From Bacilli bacterium (GTDB lineage: Bacteria; Bacillota_I; Bacilli_A; RF39; UBA660), in the NCBI GenBank assembly GCA_900757295.1, contig CAAENH010000103.1, positions 1 to 16,576 on the forward strand: DNA of 16,576 nucleotides. The letters run 5' to 3'. The notes below the pieces were generated by a model. The model searched no databases, was not told the DNA's origin, and worked only from the letters and a program-made list of their open reading frames with translations. Shown piece by piece: positions 1-7,156 of the stretch. A program made the translations under genes and the position numbers. Every line of letters begins with the position of its first letter. Within the stretch, counting starts at the first letter, position 1.

Positions 1-191
1 AGTGCTGTATCAGAACCATTTTCAATCCCACAAGCAAATGAATGAAATCCTGCCTCTTTTAAATATTTTATTTTAGCCATTATTGTAAGAGTTTTACCAG
101 CACCTGCTCCTGCTATAACAAGTAGATATTTACTATCATCATAGATAACTCTTGTTTGATCTTCATCTAAGTAAAATTCATTTATTTTCAT
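1..191 (-). CDS. UvrD/Rep-like superfamily 1 helicase, N-terminal part
   Basis: Only the first 63 codons lie in the window; the C-terminal part is cut by the left edge. The translation starts MKINEFYLDEDQTRVIYD, then a hydrophobic strand leads into AGAGAGKT at about residues 28-35, a Walker A motif. A Q in a DEDQ context sits about 20 residues before it, as in the Q-motif of UvrD/Rep/PcrA and related helicases. Such proteins use ATP to unwind DNA or strip proteins from it. The residues after Walker A do not show an obvious motif Ia, so the subfamily cannot be named. The start is the ATG at 191; its ribosome site is weak (AAAG). A TATAAT lies upstream on the minus strand at 218-223. Helicase class is fairly sure; a precise name is not. 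Confidence 0.72.
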   Translation of the reverse strand, partial: MKINEFYLDEDQTRVIYDDSKYLLVIAGAGAGKTLTIMAKIKYLKEAGFHSFACGIENGSDTA

Positions 192-217
192 AATCTTTAA
201 GTTTTAATAGCTCATTT

Positions 218-223
218 ATTATA
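218..223 (-). promoter_or_regulatory. Putative -10 box for the helicase gene
   Basis: A perfect TATAAT on the minus strand lies 27 bases before the helicase ATG and just downstream of the terminator of the preceding gene. No convincing -35 hexamer is seen, so this rests on the -10 box and position only. Confidence 0.4.
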
Positions 224-240
224 TCTTAAATTAACAAAAT

Positions 241-263
241 AAAAAAGACATTTTCATGTCTTT
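241..263 (-). terminator. Rho-independent terminator after the DUF1292-like gene
   Basis: On the minus strand an 8-bp stem, AAAGACAT/ATGTCTTT (arms 256-263 and 244-251) with a GAAA loop, is followed by TTTATTTT. The stem overlaps the stop codon of the gene at 262-543 and separates that operon from the helicase gene. Confidence 0.75.
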
Positions 264-543
264 AATATACTTCTAGTTCTCCACTATTTATTTTATTAGC
301 AGTTTCCATCATATCAACCGTAAATACTTTTAATAAAAATTCTTTAACTTCTTTATCTTCTACTACGTCCATATATGAGCCATCATCTTCGATTGTTTCT
401 TCGAATATTTCATATTCACTAGTAGTTTTTTCATCTGCTGTTAATTTATTTGCATAAAAGAATTTGTGTCCTTCTTGAACTGTGTCTAATAATAATAAAT
501 ACTTTTCATTATCTTCTAATGTTATTATTTGTCCACTTTTCAT
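262..543 (-). CDS. DUF1292-like small acidic protein
   Basis: This 93-aa protein is strongly acidic in its middle. It has the pattern of the DUF1292 (YrzB-type) family: a short N-terminal beta-hairpin region (GQIITLEDNEKYLLLLDT), a 'leaves a trace of the current state' strand ending FFYANKL, then an EYEIFEE strand and an acidic stretch DDGSYMDVVED. The biochemical role of the family is unknown. The ATG at 543 overlaps the TGA of the upstream coiled-coil membrane gene (ATGA, 4 bp), so the two are almost certainly translationally coupled and transcribed from the promoter at 2316-2344. A hairpin terminator follows directly. The family call rests on length, acidity and motif pattern, not on a search. 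Confidence 0.6.
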   Translation of the reverse strand: MKSGQIITLEDNEKYLLLLDTVQEGHKFFYANKLTADEKTTSEYEIFEETIEDDGSYMDVVEDKEVKEFLLKVFTVDMMETANKINSGELEVY

Positions 544-2291
544 CTTGTTCTTCCTCCAAAATTATTGCTATATGCTTGTTTAGTAGCATTAAATATTTCT
601 TCTACTTCATGAATATCCTTTAAACCATAAGATCCATTTATTTGAATTCCTTGGAAGTTTTCTGGAATTTCATTATTTTTATATCTTTCAATAACACTTT
701 GTAGACCATTCATTAAATCTGCAAGTTGATCTTCAGATAAACTATTTAAATCATTTAGTATTTCTTCTTTTTTACCATCAACTTTTGTTTTACTAGCAAG
801 AGTTTGCTTAGCGTGTTGTAAGATATCATTTAAATCTTCTTTAGTCATATCTTCAAATGTTTCTCCATTAGAAATTGATTCTTCTAAGGCATCAATAAAT
901 GCTTGTAAATCTTCAGGACTTGCTATATCTATTTTATTCATACAGTTAGCTTTAACATTATTTTGATTTAGTAAAATATTCTCAGTATTTTGTTGTTCTT
1001 CAACATTTTCTTTCTTTTTATTTTTATTAAATAAATTTTTAATAGAATCTTTTTTAGATTTAATCTTAGATTTTAAATTATCAGCAAATTTACTCTTAGA
1101 TACTTTTAACCAAGCATTTTTTCCTAACTTAGCTACTCCTACTGCACCGGCAGATAAGAATGCAGCACCTTCAACACTTCTTAATATTCCTTCTAATACT
1201 GATATATCGTTTAATACTTTTCCACCTACAGACCATAATCCTGTTGCACCATTAAAACTAGCACCAACAATTTTATTTCCTAATAGGAATTGATTTATTC
1301 CATGAAGTGGTCCACCTAAACCAATATGGTGAAGAGTTGGCCATAATGAACTTACAATTCTAGCTGCTCCAATCCATGGTGCTCCATAAACAATAGTTGA
1401 AGTTGTTAATCCCGCTAAAGCTACAATTATTAAAGCTGAAGCAACTTTATGATTTTTCATCCAATCTACACAATAATCTTTTGCTTTTATAACTTTTCTC
1501 TTAGCTGTTTTAGCTTTATTCCCTAACTTACTCTTTAAAGAGTTATTTTTCATTTCTTCTAATTGTTTTTTAATATCTTCTAAACTGTTTTTTAAATCAT
1601 TATTTTCTTTTTGTAAATCATTAATTTTGCTCTTTAAATCACTATTTTCTTTTTGCAAATTATTAATTTTATCTTTTAAATCTGCATTTTCTTTTTCAAA
1701 AGGATTTGTTTCTTTTTTATCATTTTGGGTATTTTTATAAGTTGTCATATCAAGTGTTTCATTTTTAGTATTATCATTTTGTTTTGTATCTGCTTTAGTA
1801 TTCTCATTTTTAGCATAATTAGACATTTTATTATCAATAGAATAGAAATTATTTCTCATTTCTTTTAAACTAGAAAAAACTTTATCTTGTTCTTCCTTAG
1901 GTAACTTAGATATGTCATCAAATAGCTTAGTTTCAGAAAATTTAGAATTACCTTTAATTGTGTTAATACAAGCAATATTTTTCTTTAATTTTTTACATTC
2001 AATATTTCTTTTGCCAACTATATCATCTCTTAAATCTGGATCAGATACTTTTTTTAATTCTTCGTCATATTTTTGAATTGCTTGCATACATTTTATTTGT
2101 TTATAAGAAAACTTTATTTGCATAAACATTGCTTCAGCAAATGCTTGGACACAACTATTTTCTTTTTCCTTTAATTGAGGGTATAAAATAGCGTTGATTG
2201 ATTCAATATTCTTTTTAATATTATTAAGTTCTTCTTTAGAGTTAAAATCTTTAATTATTTCCCAATATTTTTGATATGACTCTTCTTTCAT
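540..2291 (-). CDS. Coiled-coil membrane protein of unknown function
   Basis: I do not recognise a named family. The protein (583 aa from this ATG) begins with a helical region of about 160 residues, then a polar Asn/Lys/Thr-rich linker (about 160-198). A clear coiled coil follows at about 198-250, made of three 14-residue repeats of the type KEN-DLK-KINDLQ. Next come a basic stretch (about 253-282) and hydrophobic segments at about 283-306 and 367-388, with a Gly/His-rich stretch between them. After a Lys-rich cytoplasmic-looking region is an acidic helical C-terminus. No signal peptide is visible. An in-frame GTG lies at 2300, but the ATG at 2291 has GAGTGAT at a better distance and is preferred. 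A consensus promoter precedes the gene, and its stop overlaps the start of the DUF1292-like gene. A membrane-tethered scaffold is possible but is inference. Confidence 0.75.
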   Translation of the reverse strand: MKEESYQKYWEIIKDFNSKEELNNIKKNIESINAILYPQLKEKENSCVQAFAEAMFMQIKFSYKQIKCMQAIQKYDEELKKVSDPDLRDDIVGKRNIECKKLKKNIACINTIKGNSKFSETKLFDDISKLPKEEQDKVFSSLKEMRNNFYSIDNKMSNYAKNENTKADTKQNDNTKNETLDMTTYKNTQNDKKETNPFEKENADLKDKINNLQKENSDLKSKINDLQKENNDLKNSLEDIKKQLEEMKNNSLKSKLGNKAKTAKRKVIKAKDYCVDWMKNHKVASALIIVALAGLTTSTIVYGAPWIGAARIVSSLWPTLHHIGLGGPLHGINQFLLGNKIVGASFNGATGLWSVGGKVLNDISVLEGILRSVEGAAFLSAGAVGVAKLGKNAWLKVSKSKFADNLKSKIKSKKDSIKNLFNKNKKKENVEEQQNTENILLNQNNVKANCMNKIDIASPEDLQAFIDALEESISNGETFEDMTKEDLNDILQHAKQTLASKTKVDGKKEEILNDLNSLSEDQLADLMNGLQSVIERYKNNEIPENFQGIQINGSYGLKDIHEVEEIFNATKQAYSNNFGGRTR

Positions 2292-2315
2292 TATTATCAC
2301 TCATTTCTATCATAA

Positions 2316-2344
2316 ATTATATTATTTATAAATGTTTTTGTCAA
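2316..2344 (-). promoter_or_regulatory. Consensus sigma-A promoter for the coiled-coil membrane gene operon
   Basis: On the minus strand, TTGACA (2339-2344) and TATAAT (2316-2321) are separated by exactly 17 bases. Both hexamers match the consensus perfectly. The promoter is divergent from the clpB promoter, and its -35 box forms one arm of an imperfect dyad that reaches towards clpB. Confidence 0.85.
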
Positions 2345-2375
2345 ACTTGTTAATATTAATGTTGTAAGTTTTTGA

Positions 2376-2414
2376 CATTATTTAGCACTCTCTATTGACA
2401 AGTGCTAAATAATG
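2376..2414 (+). promoter_or_regulatory. CIRCE operator (HrcA binding site) of clpB
   Basis: The core TTAGCACTC (2382-2390), 9 bases, AAGTGCTAA (2400-2408) differs from the CIRCE consensus TTAGCACTC-N9-GAGTGCTAA at one position. The inverted repeat extends beyond the core: 14-bp perfect arms run 2376-2389 and 2401-2414. The -35 box lies within the operator, so bound HrcA would block RNA polymerase. This implies heat-shock derepression of clpB. Confidence 0.93.
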
Positions 2415-2422
2415 AGTATAAT
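2395..2422 (+). promoter_or_regulatory. clpB: Sigma-A promoter of clpB
   Basis: TTGACA at 2395-2400 and TATAAT at 2417-2422 are both perfect hexamers with a 16-base spacer. The -35 box sits in the CIRCE spacer and right arm. Transcription should start near 2429, just before the AAAGGAGG ribosome site at 2433-2440. Confidence 0.88.
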
Positions 2423-2448
2423 ATGTAGTTGTAAAGGAGGTATTTAAT

Positions 2449-4557
2449 ATGATGAATGAACAAAAACAAGAAAATGTTTTAGAAAAATATGGACGTGATA
2501 TAACTAGTAATGTTAAAGATGGTAAAACTGATCCTGTTATAGGGCGCGATAATGAAATTAGAGATATCACTAGAATACTTTCTAGAAAAACTAAAAACAA
2601 CCCTGTTTTAATCGGAGATCCAGGTGTTGGTAAAACAGCTATTGTAGAAGGCCTAGCTCAAAGAATTATTAAAGGAGATGTTCCAAATAGTTTAAAAAAT
2701 AAAACAATTTGGGAATTAGACATGGGTGCTTTAATAGCTGGTGCAAAATACCGTGGAGAATTTGAAGAACGTTTAAAAGCAGTGTTAAAAGAAGTTAAAG
2801 AATCAGATGGTAACATCATTATGTTTATTGATGAAATTCACATGATTGTTGGTGCTGGTGCTTTAGAAGGAGCCATGGATGCTGGTAATATGTTAAAACC
2901 TATGCTTGCTCGTGGTGAAATTCATTGTATTGGTGCTACTACACTAAATGAATATCGTAAATACATTGAAAAAGATGGAGCTTTGGAAAGAAGATTTCAA
3001 AAAATCCAAGTAAGTGAGCCTAGTGTTTTAGATACTATCACTATACTTAGAGGTCTAAAATCTCGTTTTGAAGTTTATCATGGTGTTACAATTAAAGATA
3101 AAGCATTAGTTGCAGCAGCTAACCTTTCTGATAGATATATAACTAATAGATATTTACCAGATAAAGCAATTGATTTAGTTGATGAAGCTTGTGCTACAAT
3201 CAAAGTTCAAATGGAATCCGTTCCAGTTAACTTAGATAATCTAACAAAAAAAATAATGCAGTTACAAATTGAACTTGAAGCTTTAAAGAAAGAAAAAGAT
3301 GATATTTCTAAAAATCGAGTTGAAGAGTTAAAAGTTAAAATCAAAGATCTTCAAGAAAAAGAAAAAGTTTTAAGAGATCAATGGAATAAGGAAAAAGAAA
3401 TCAGTTCTAATATCAATCATAAAAAAGAAGAAATTGAAAAAGCTAATTTACAATTAGAACAAGCTCAAAATAGCTATGATCTAGAAACTGCTGCTAAATT
3501 AAGACACGGTACTATACCTAGATTACAAGAAGAACTTGCTAGTTTAAAAGAAAGTTCAAAATCAAAAATTTTAAGTGATGTTGTTGATGATGAATCAATA
3601 GCAGCAATAATTTCAAAATGGACTAATATTCCTATAAGTAAGTTAGTTAGCGGAGAAAGAGAAAAATTAATTCACTTAGAAGATAATTTAGCAAAAAGAG
3701 TTAAAGGTCAAGATGAAGCATTGAAATTAGTTAGTGAAGCTATTATTAGAGCACGTAGTGGAATTAAAGACCCTAACCGCCCTATTGGATCATTTATATT
3801 TTTAGGTCCTACTGGAGTTGGTAAAACTGAAGTAGCTAAAAGTTTAGCTTATGAGTTGTTTGATGATGAACGCCATATGGTAAGAATTGATATGAGTGAA
3901 TATATGGAAGCACACAGCGTGTCTCGTTTAGTTGGTGCTCCTCCTGGATATGTAGGATATGATGAAGGTGGTCAATTAACAGAAGCTGTAAGACGTAATC
4001 CCTACTCTATTGTTTTATTTGATGAAATAGAAAAAGCACACAAAGATGTATTTAACATATTACTTCAAATATTAGATGATGGTAGAATTACTGATTCTCA
4101 AGGTCGTACTGTTGACTTTAAAAACACAATTATCATTATGACTTCTAATTTAGGTAGTGAATATATTTTAGAAGACAATAAAGATTCAAAAACTTTAGTA
4201 ATGAATCAATTACGCCAAACATTTAAACCAGAATTTATTAATCGTATTGACGAAATAATTATATTTAAATCTTTAGATAAAAAAGTAGTTTATGAAATTC
4301 TTGATAAGATTATCAAAGATATAGAAAAACGTCTAGTTGATAAACGTTTAAAATTAGAACTAACAGATAAGGCTAAGGAATTTGTAATTAATGAATCATA
4401 TGATGAAAGATATGGTGCACGTCCTATAAAACGTTTTGTTGCTAGAAATATAGAAACCCTAATTGCTAAAAATATTATTTTAGACAAAATAAAATTCAAT
4501 AGTACTATTACTATTGACGTAGTTAATAATGAATTAGTAATTAAAGATGCTATTTAA
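2449..4557 (+). CDS. clpB: ClpB-type disaggregase lacking the N-terminal domain
   Basis: This is a double-AAA+ chaperone that threads aggregated proteins through a hexameric ring in the cytoplasm, normally with DnaK. The first AAA+ domain shows Walker A GDPGVGKT (56-63), pore loop KYRGEFEER (100-108), Walker B IMFIDE (124-129) and arginine finger ERRF (180-183). Residues about 255-375 are a long coiled-coil middle domain, which separates ClpB from the shorter-M ClpC. The second AAA+ domain shows GPTGVGKT (453-460), pore loop GYVGYDEGG (500-508), Walker [11 protein letters not shown] (522-531) and the sensor-2 region YGARPIKR. Usual ClpB is about 860 aa; this one is 702 because it begins at the linker before domain 1 and lacks the Clp_N repeats, as in Mollicutes ClpB. 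The start is set by AAAGGAGG 8 bases before the first of two ATGs. CIRCE control implies heat-shock induction. Confidence 0.96.
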   Translation: MMNEQKQENVLEKYGRDITSNVKDGKTDPVIGRDNEIRDITRILSRKTKNNPVLIGDPGVGKTAIVEGLAQRIIKGDVPNSLKNKTIWELDMGALIAGAKYRGEFEERLKAVLKEVKESDGNIIMFIDEIHMIVGAGALEGAMDAGNMLKPMLARGEIHCIGATTLNEYRKYIEKDGALERRFQKIQVSEPSVLDTITILRGLKSRFEVYHGVTIKDKALVAAANLSDRYITNRYLPDKAIDLVDEACATIKVQMESVPVNLDNLTKKIMQLQIELEALKKEKDDISKNRVEELKVKIKDLQEKEKVLRDQWNKEKEISSNINHKKEEIEKANLQLEQAQNSYDLETAAKLRHGTIPRLQEELASLKESSKSKILSDVVDDESIAAIISKWTNIPISKLVSGEREKLIHLEDNLAKRVKGQDEALKLVSEAIIRARSGIKDPNRPIGSFIFLGPTGVGKTEVAKSLAYELFDDERHMVRIDMSEYMEAHSVSRLVGAPPGYVGYDEGGQLTEAVRRNPYSIVLFDEIEKAHKDVFNILLQILDDGRITDSQGRTVDFKNTIIIMTSNLGSEYILEDNKDSKTLVMNQLRQTFKPEFINRIDEIIIFKSLDKKVVYEILDKIIKDIEKRLVDKRLKLELTDKAKEFVINESYDERYGARPIKRFVARNIETLIAKNIILDKIKFNSTITIDVVNNELVIKDAI

Positions 4558-4571
4558 GTAGCATCTTTTTT
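4543..4571. terminator. Shared hairpin terminator between convergent clpB and the 147-aa gene
   Basis: A 10-bp perfect stem, AAAGATGCTA (4543-4552) and TAGCATCTTT (4559-4568) with a 6-base loop, is followed by a T run to 4571 on the plus strand. It overlaps the stop codons of both convergent genes. The T tract is good for clpB and weaker in the minus direction. Confidence 0.85.
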
Positions 4572-4993
4572 AGTTCATTTAATGTTTCTTTTATATCTTT
4601 ATTATTTAAATAAGTTAAATAGTTATTATATTGATTAATATATTTTTTATTTTTTAAAGGTTTATTAGATAAATCTAACCAATAAACTCTAGTAAATGTT
4701 CCAATACAAAAAGGCATTTTCATCGGAAGAGTTATCCCTCTTTTTCTTACTTGTTTTATCGTTACTATACTTTTTTCATGTTTTACTAAGTTAAAAGCAT
4801 ATTGAAATGCTGAAAGAAATTCATTAGAATATTTTATATTTCTAATTTTATAAGAACTTAAATTAACTAATAATGAATTTATTTCTTTTTCTAATTTATT
4901 ATTATCTATTTCTTCAATTTTATTTTTATCTTCTATTTCATAGATTATTTTTAATACATCATCTATTGCTAATAATATTACCTCTTTATTCAT
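4550..4993 (-). CDS. Hypothetical protein, 147 aa
   Basis: No family is recognised. The protein is Lys/Asn/Ile-rich with no signal peptide or membrane segment. It looks mostly helical at both ends, with a more conserved-looking centre (about residues 78-108: [18 protein letters not shown], then a [10 protein letters not shown] segment). The ATG at 4993 has a good GAGGT site five bases upstream, so the frame is very likely real. It converges on clpB with an 8-bp overlap of coding ends. It lies downstream of the tRNA-Thr on the same strand and could be reached by read-through of the tRNA terminator. No separate strong promoter is visible. Confidence 0.68.
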   Translation of the reverse strand: MNKEVILLAIDDVLKIIYEIEDKNKIEEIDNNKLEKEINSLLVNLSSYKIRNIKYSNEFLSAFQYAFNLVKHEKSIVTIKQVRKRGITLPMKMPFCIGTFTRVYWLDLSNKPLKNKKYINQYNNYLTYLNNKDIKETLNELKKMLLK

Positions 4994-5020
4994 ATTTACC
5001 TCAACTTTATAATAAATATA

Positions 5021-5044
5021 AAAACGACTTATTAAAAGTCGTTT
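5021..5044 (-). terminator. Terminator downstream of the tRNA-Thr
   Basis: A 9-bp stem, AAACGACTT/AAGTCGTTT (5022-5030 and 5036-5044) with a 5-base loop, is followed on the minus strand by a T-rich tail (TTATATTTATT). It lies 12 bases after the encoded CCA of the tRNA. Confidence 0.8.
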
Positions 5045-5055
5045 AAATTACTAAC

Positions 5056-5129
5056 TGGTGCCGAATGATTGAATTAAACAACCCTCTAATCCTTACCATG
5101 GATTCGTTTTATCACTAAACTAATTCGGC
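5056..5129 (-). tRNA. tRNA-Thr (anticodon GGU), structurally unusual, CCA encoded
   Basis: The minus strand folds as a cloverleaf. The acceptor is GCCGAAT/ATTCGGC (7 perfect pairs) with discriminator A and encoded CCA (5056-5058). The D stem is GTTT/AAAC with a 7-base loop AGTGATA. The anticodon stem is AATCC/GGATT with loop ATGGTAA, giving anticodon GGU at 5095-5097. A 4-base variable loop AGAG is followed by T stem GGTTG/CAATC. G1-C72 and C2-G71 fit threonine identity. Oddities: the T loop is TTTAATT instead of TTC-type (C56 becomes U), and the D loop lacks the GG pair (G19 becomes A), so the elbow pair would be A19-U56 rather than G19-C56. The Levitt pair would be G15-G48. An extended -10 promoter and a terminator flank it. 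It may be a drifted housekeeping tRNA or a specialised one; the cloverleaf itself is clear. Confidence 0.85.
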
Positions 5130-5140
5130 AGTACATTTAT

Positions 5141-5149
5141 ATTATATCA
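5141..5149 (-). promoter_or_regulatory. Extended -10 promoter of tRNA-Thr
   Basis: The minus strand reads TGATATAAT, a perfect TATAAT (5141-5146) with the TGn extension, 11 bases before the tRNA 5' end. No good -35 is seen, as is common for extended -10 promoters. Confidence 0.7.
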
Positions 5150-5212
5150 TAATTTTAAAAAATTTATACTAAAAATTTAAGATTATGCTAATATTATATT
5201 AGGTGATATTTT

Positions 5213-6181
5213 ATGAAAAAGAAAAAATTAAAATTAAAGAAAAAAGCTTGTATTAATTTATTAATTTTTATTGGATTAATAATATTTGGTATTTATTTTT
5301 ATAACATTCATTATAAAAGCAGTGATTCTAAAACAACTGTTAAAATTAGTAATAAAGAATTCCAAAAACAAGGTTATTCTAATGAAACTATAAAATTAAT
5401 AAAAGAAAAACTAACTAATGAAGAAATAGATAATCTAAAAAACAAAGATAAGATAAATGAATTAGAACTATTTATCAAAGAAAAATATTATTTACATAAA
5501 AATTTAGATTTATATATTTCTTACTACTCTGCTCATAAAGAAACTTCTATTAAAGATGTTATATCTATTGTAAATATCACTTTAAATCAAGAAGGATATG
5601 AAAATCCTAAAAAAGCAGATCTATCAAAAGGAAATCTAGTACTAGTTAATAAATACAATGTTTTAGATAAGAGTTATGAACCAAGTAATATGATTAATGT
5701 TGATTTATCGTATTCTTATGAAGGTAGAAGAATATTACCAGAAGTTAATGATGCTTTTATTAAAATGTATAATGATGCTAAAAAAGAAGGAATCAATTTA
5801 TTTGTTGTTTCTGCTTATCGTTCTTATAGTTATCAAGAAAAATTATATAATAATTATATTACAATGTATGGTATAGATTATGCTAATACAGTTTCTGCTA
5901 AGCCTGGTTTTTCTGAACATCAAACTGGTTTAGCTATGGATATTTTATCGCCTGGAGTTCAAATGAGTGAATTTGAAAATACTAAAGCTTATAGTTGGTT
6001 AAAAGAAAATTCTTATAAGTATGGCTTTATTTTAAGATATCCTAAAGATAAAACATATTTAACTGGATATGCTTTTGAATCTTGGCATTATAGATATTTA
6101 GGAAAAGAAATGGCTAAAAAAGTATATGATGAAAATATTACATATGATGAATACTACACTTTCTATTTAGACAATGAATGA
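5213..6181 (+). CDS. M15-family D,D-/L,D-carboxypeptidase (VanY/LdcB-like), membrane-anchored
   Basis: This zinc peptidase trims the C-terminal D-alanine of peptidoglycan stem peptides outside the membrane. A basic N-terminus (1-13) and a single membrane segment (about 14-31) act as an uncleaved anchor. A helical linker of about 110 residues leads to the VanY domain (about 140-310). Visible motifs are SAYRSY (200-205), SEHQTGLAMD (234-243) with zinc ligands H236 and D243, and FESWHYRY (288-295) with catalytic E289 and zinc ligand H292; all expected residues are present. The start has AGGTGAT 6 bases upstream. The stop is TGA, direct evidence that UGA is not read as Trp. Its last 15 bases overlap the convergent uvsE end. 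D,D versus L,D specificity cannot be told from the sequence. Confidence 0.9.
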   Translation: MKKKKLKLKKKACINLLIFIGLIIFGIYFYNIHYKSSDSKTTVKISNKEFQKQGYSNETIKLIKEKLTNEEIDNLKNKDKINELELFIKEKYYLHKNLDLYISYYSAHKETSIKDVISIVNITLNQEGYENPKKADLSKGNLVLVNKYNVLDKSYEPSNMINVDLSYSYEGRRILPEVNDAFIKMYNDAKKEGINLFVVSAYRSYSYQEKLYNNYITMYGIDYANTVSAKPGFSEHQTGLAMDILSPGVQMSEFENTKAYSWLKENSYKYGFILRYPKDKTYLTGYAFESWHYRYLGKEMAKKVYDENITYDEYYTFYLDNE

Positions 6182-7111
6182 TGTTTCATCTATAAATTGA
6201 TAATTAGTTAAATATTTTAATTCTCTTACTAATTTAAATAAAGCTTCATCTTTTTTCTTAGCTTCTATCATAATATCAAAATCTATATCACAAAATTTTA
6301 TTTCATTTATAAATTTAATAAACGTACTTACATCTATATAATCATGGTGAGACCTAAATTCTTTTTTTAGCTTACTTTTAGGCGAAGAAAAATGAATTTT
6401 AGGTTTTTCTTTTTGCCATGTAGCAAATATATCTTTAATATAATCTTTTATATCTAAATTTAAATTATTATTACATAAGTGATGGTGATAGTCTAATACC
6501 ATAGGTATTTTAAGATATTGACACAACTTTAAAGTATCTTTGATATCATAAACCTTATCATCATTTTCTAAAACTATCATATTTTTAAGATTTTGATCTA
6601 GTTTATTAAAGTTACTTATAAATCTTTTTATGCCTTCACTTTTGGATATTTCACTACTTCCTACGTGTAAAATAATTCGAGGATTGGAAATACCTAGGTT
6701 ATTAAGTATGTCTTTTTCATATTCTAAAATTTTAATACTATTTTTTACAACACTTGATTTAGTACTATTTAAAACACAAAACTGATCAGGATGAGTATCA
6801 ATTCTCATATTATATTCTTTAATATATTCTCCTAATTCTTTTAATTGTTCTTTTATTTGACTTAAATAATCATATTTTACTAATTCATGAGTAGCAAGAG
6901 GAATTAAAGATGAATTTAAACGATAAAAATGAATATTATTTTTAGCATTGTATTTTAAAATTTCTTTAAAACCTTCTAAGTTTGCATTGATTACATTTGT
7001 TAATTTTAAGTTATCATTACTTTTAATATAATTAGTATATGTTAAAGTATGATACAAATGATTTTCTTCTAATGTTTTACAGTTTACAGCATATCCTAGT
7101 CTAATAAGCAT
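6167..7111 (-). CDS. uvsE: UV damage endonuclease UvsE (UVDE)
   Basis: This TIM-barrel endonuclease nicks DNA 5' of UV photoproducts, a repair route independent of UvrABC. The family start MxIRLGYA is present, followed by HFYRLNSSLIPL, HPDQF (about 107-111), ILHVGS (H149), VLENDD (E182), VLDYHHH (207-211), SHHDYI and MIEAKKKDEAL (E283). These contain the expected metal-ligand His, Asp and Glu residues, and the length is normal (314 aa). A longer in-frame ATG at 7123 exists but has no ribosome site. The ATG at 7111 has GGTGAT at good distance and gives the family N-terminus. The gene lies 45 bases downstream of the glycosyltransferase gene, with a terminator between, and converges with the carboxypeptidase gene. 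Confidence 0.93.
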   Translation of the reverse strand: MLIRLGYAVNCKTLEENHLYHTLTYTNYIKSNDNLKLTNVINANLEGFKEILKYNAKNNIHFYRLNSSLIPLATHELVKYDYLSQIKEQLKELGEYIKEYNMRIDTHPDQFCVLNSTKSSVVKNSIKILEYEKDILNNLGISNPRIILHVGSSEISKSEGIKRFISNFNKLDQNLKNMIVLENDDKVYDIKDTLKLCQYLKIPMVLDYHHHLCNNNLNLDIKDYIKDIFATWQKEKPKIHFSSPKSKLKKEFRSHHDYIDVSTFIKFINEIKFCDIDFDIMIEAKKKDEALFKLVRELKYLTNYQFIDETSFIV

Positions 7112-7134
7112 TTTTATCACCATTTATAGTATTT

Positions 7135-7156
7135 AAAAAAGGAATAATAATATTCC
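7135..7156 (-). terminator. Terminator after the glycosyltransferase gene
   Basis: On the minus strand GGAATA, loop TTAT, TATTCC is followed by six T (7135-7140). The stem is only 6 bp but is immediately downstream of the TAG stop. Partial read-through into uvsE is possible. Confidence 0.7.

Noticed and set aside
2382..2600. Minus-strand ORF of 72 aa over the clpB start
   Set aside because: Antisense to the clpB promoter and N-terminus; no start signals and explained by clpB coding constraint.
2449..4557. ClpC rather than ClpB
   Set aside because: The middle domain of roughly 120 residues between the AAA+ modules is ClpB length, and there is no mcsA/mcsB/ctsR neighbourhood.
5056..5129. The hairpin-rich intergenic element as SRP RNA, 6S RNA or a riboswitch
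   Set aside because: It lacks the SRP tetraloop and asymmetric-loop bases and riboswitch cores; folding gives a cloverleaf with CCA and a GGU anticodon, so tRNA is the better call.
540..6181. Mycoplasma-type genetic code (UGA as Trp), suggested by AT richness and the short ClpB
   Set aside because: UGA ends the carboxypeptidase gene and forms the ATGA overlap at 540-543, and Trp positions in clpB, bsh and uvsE use TGG.
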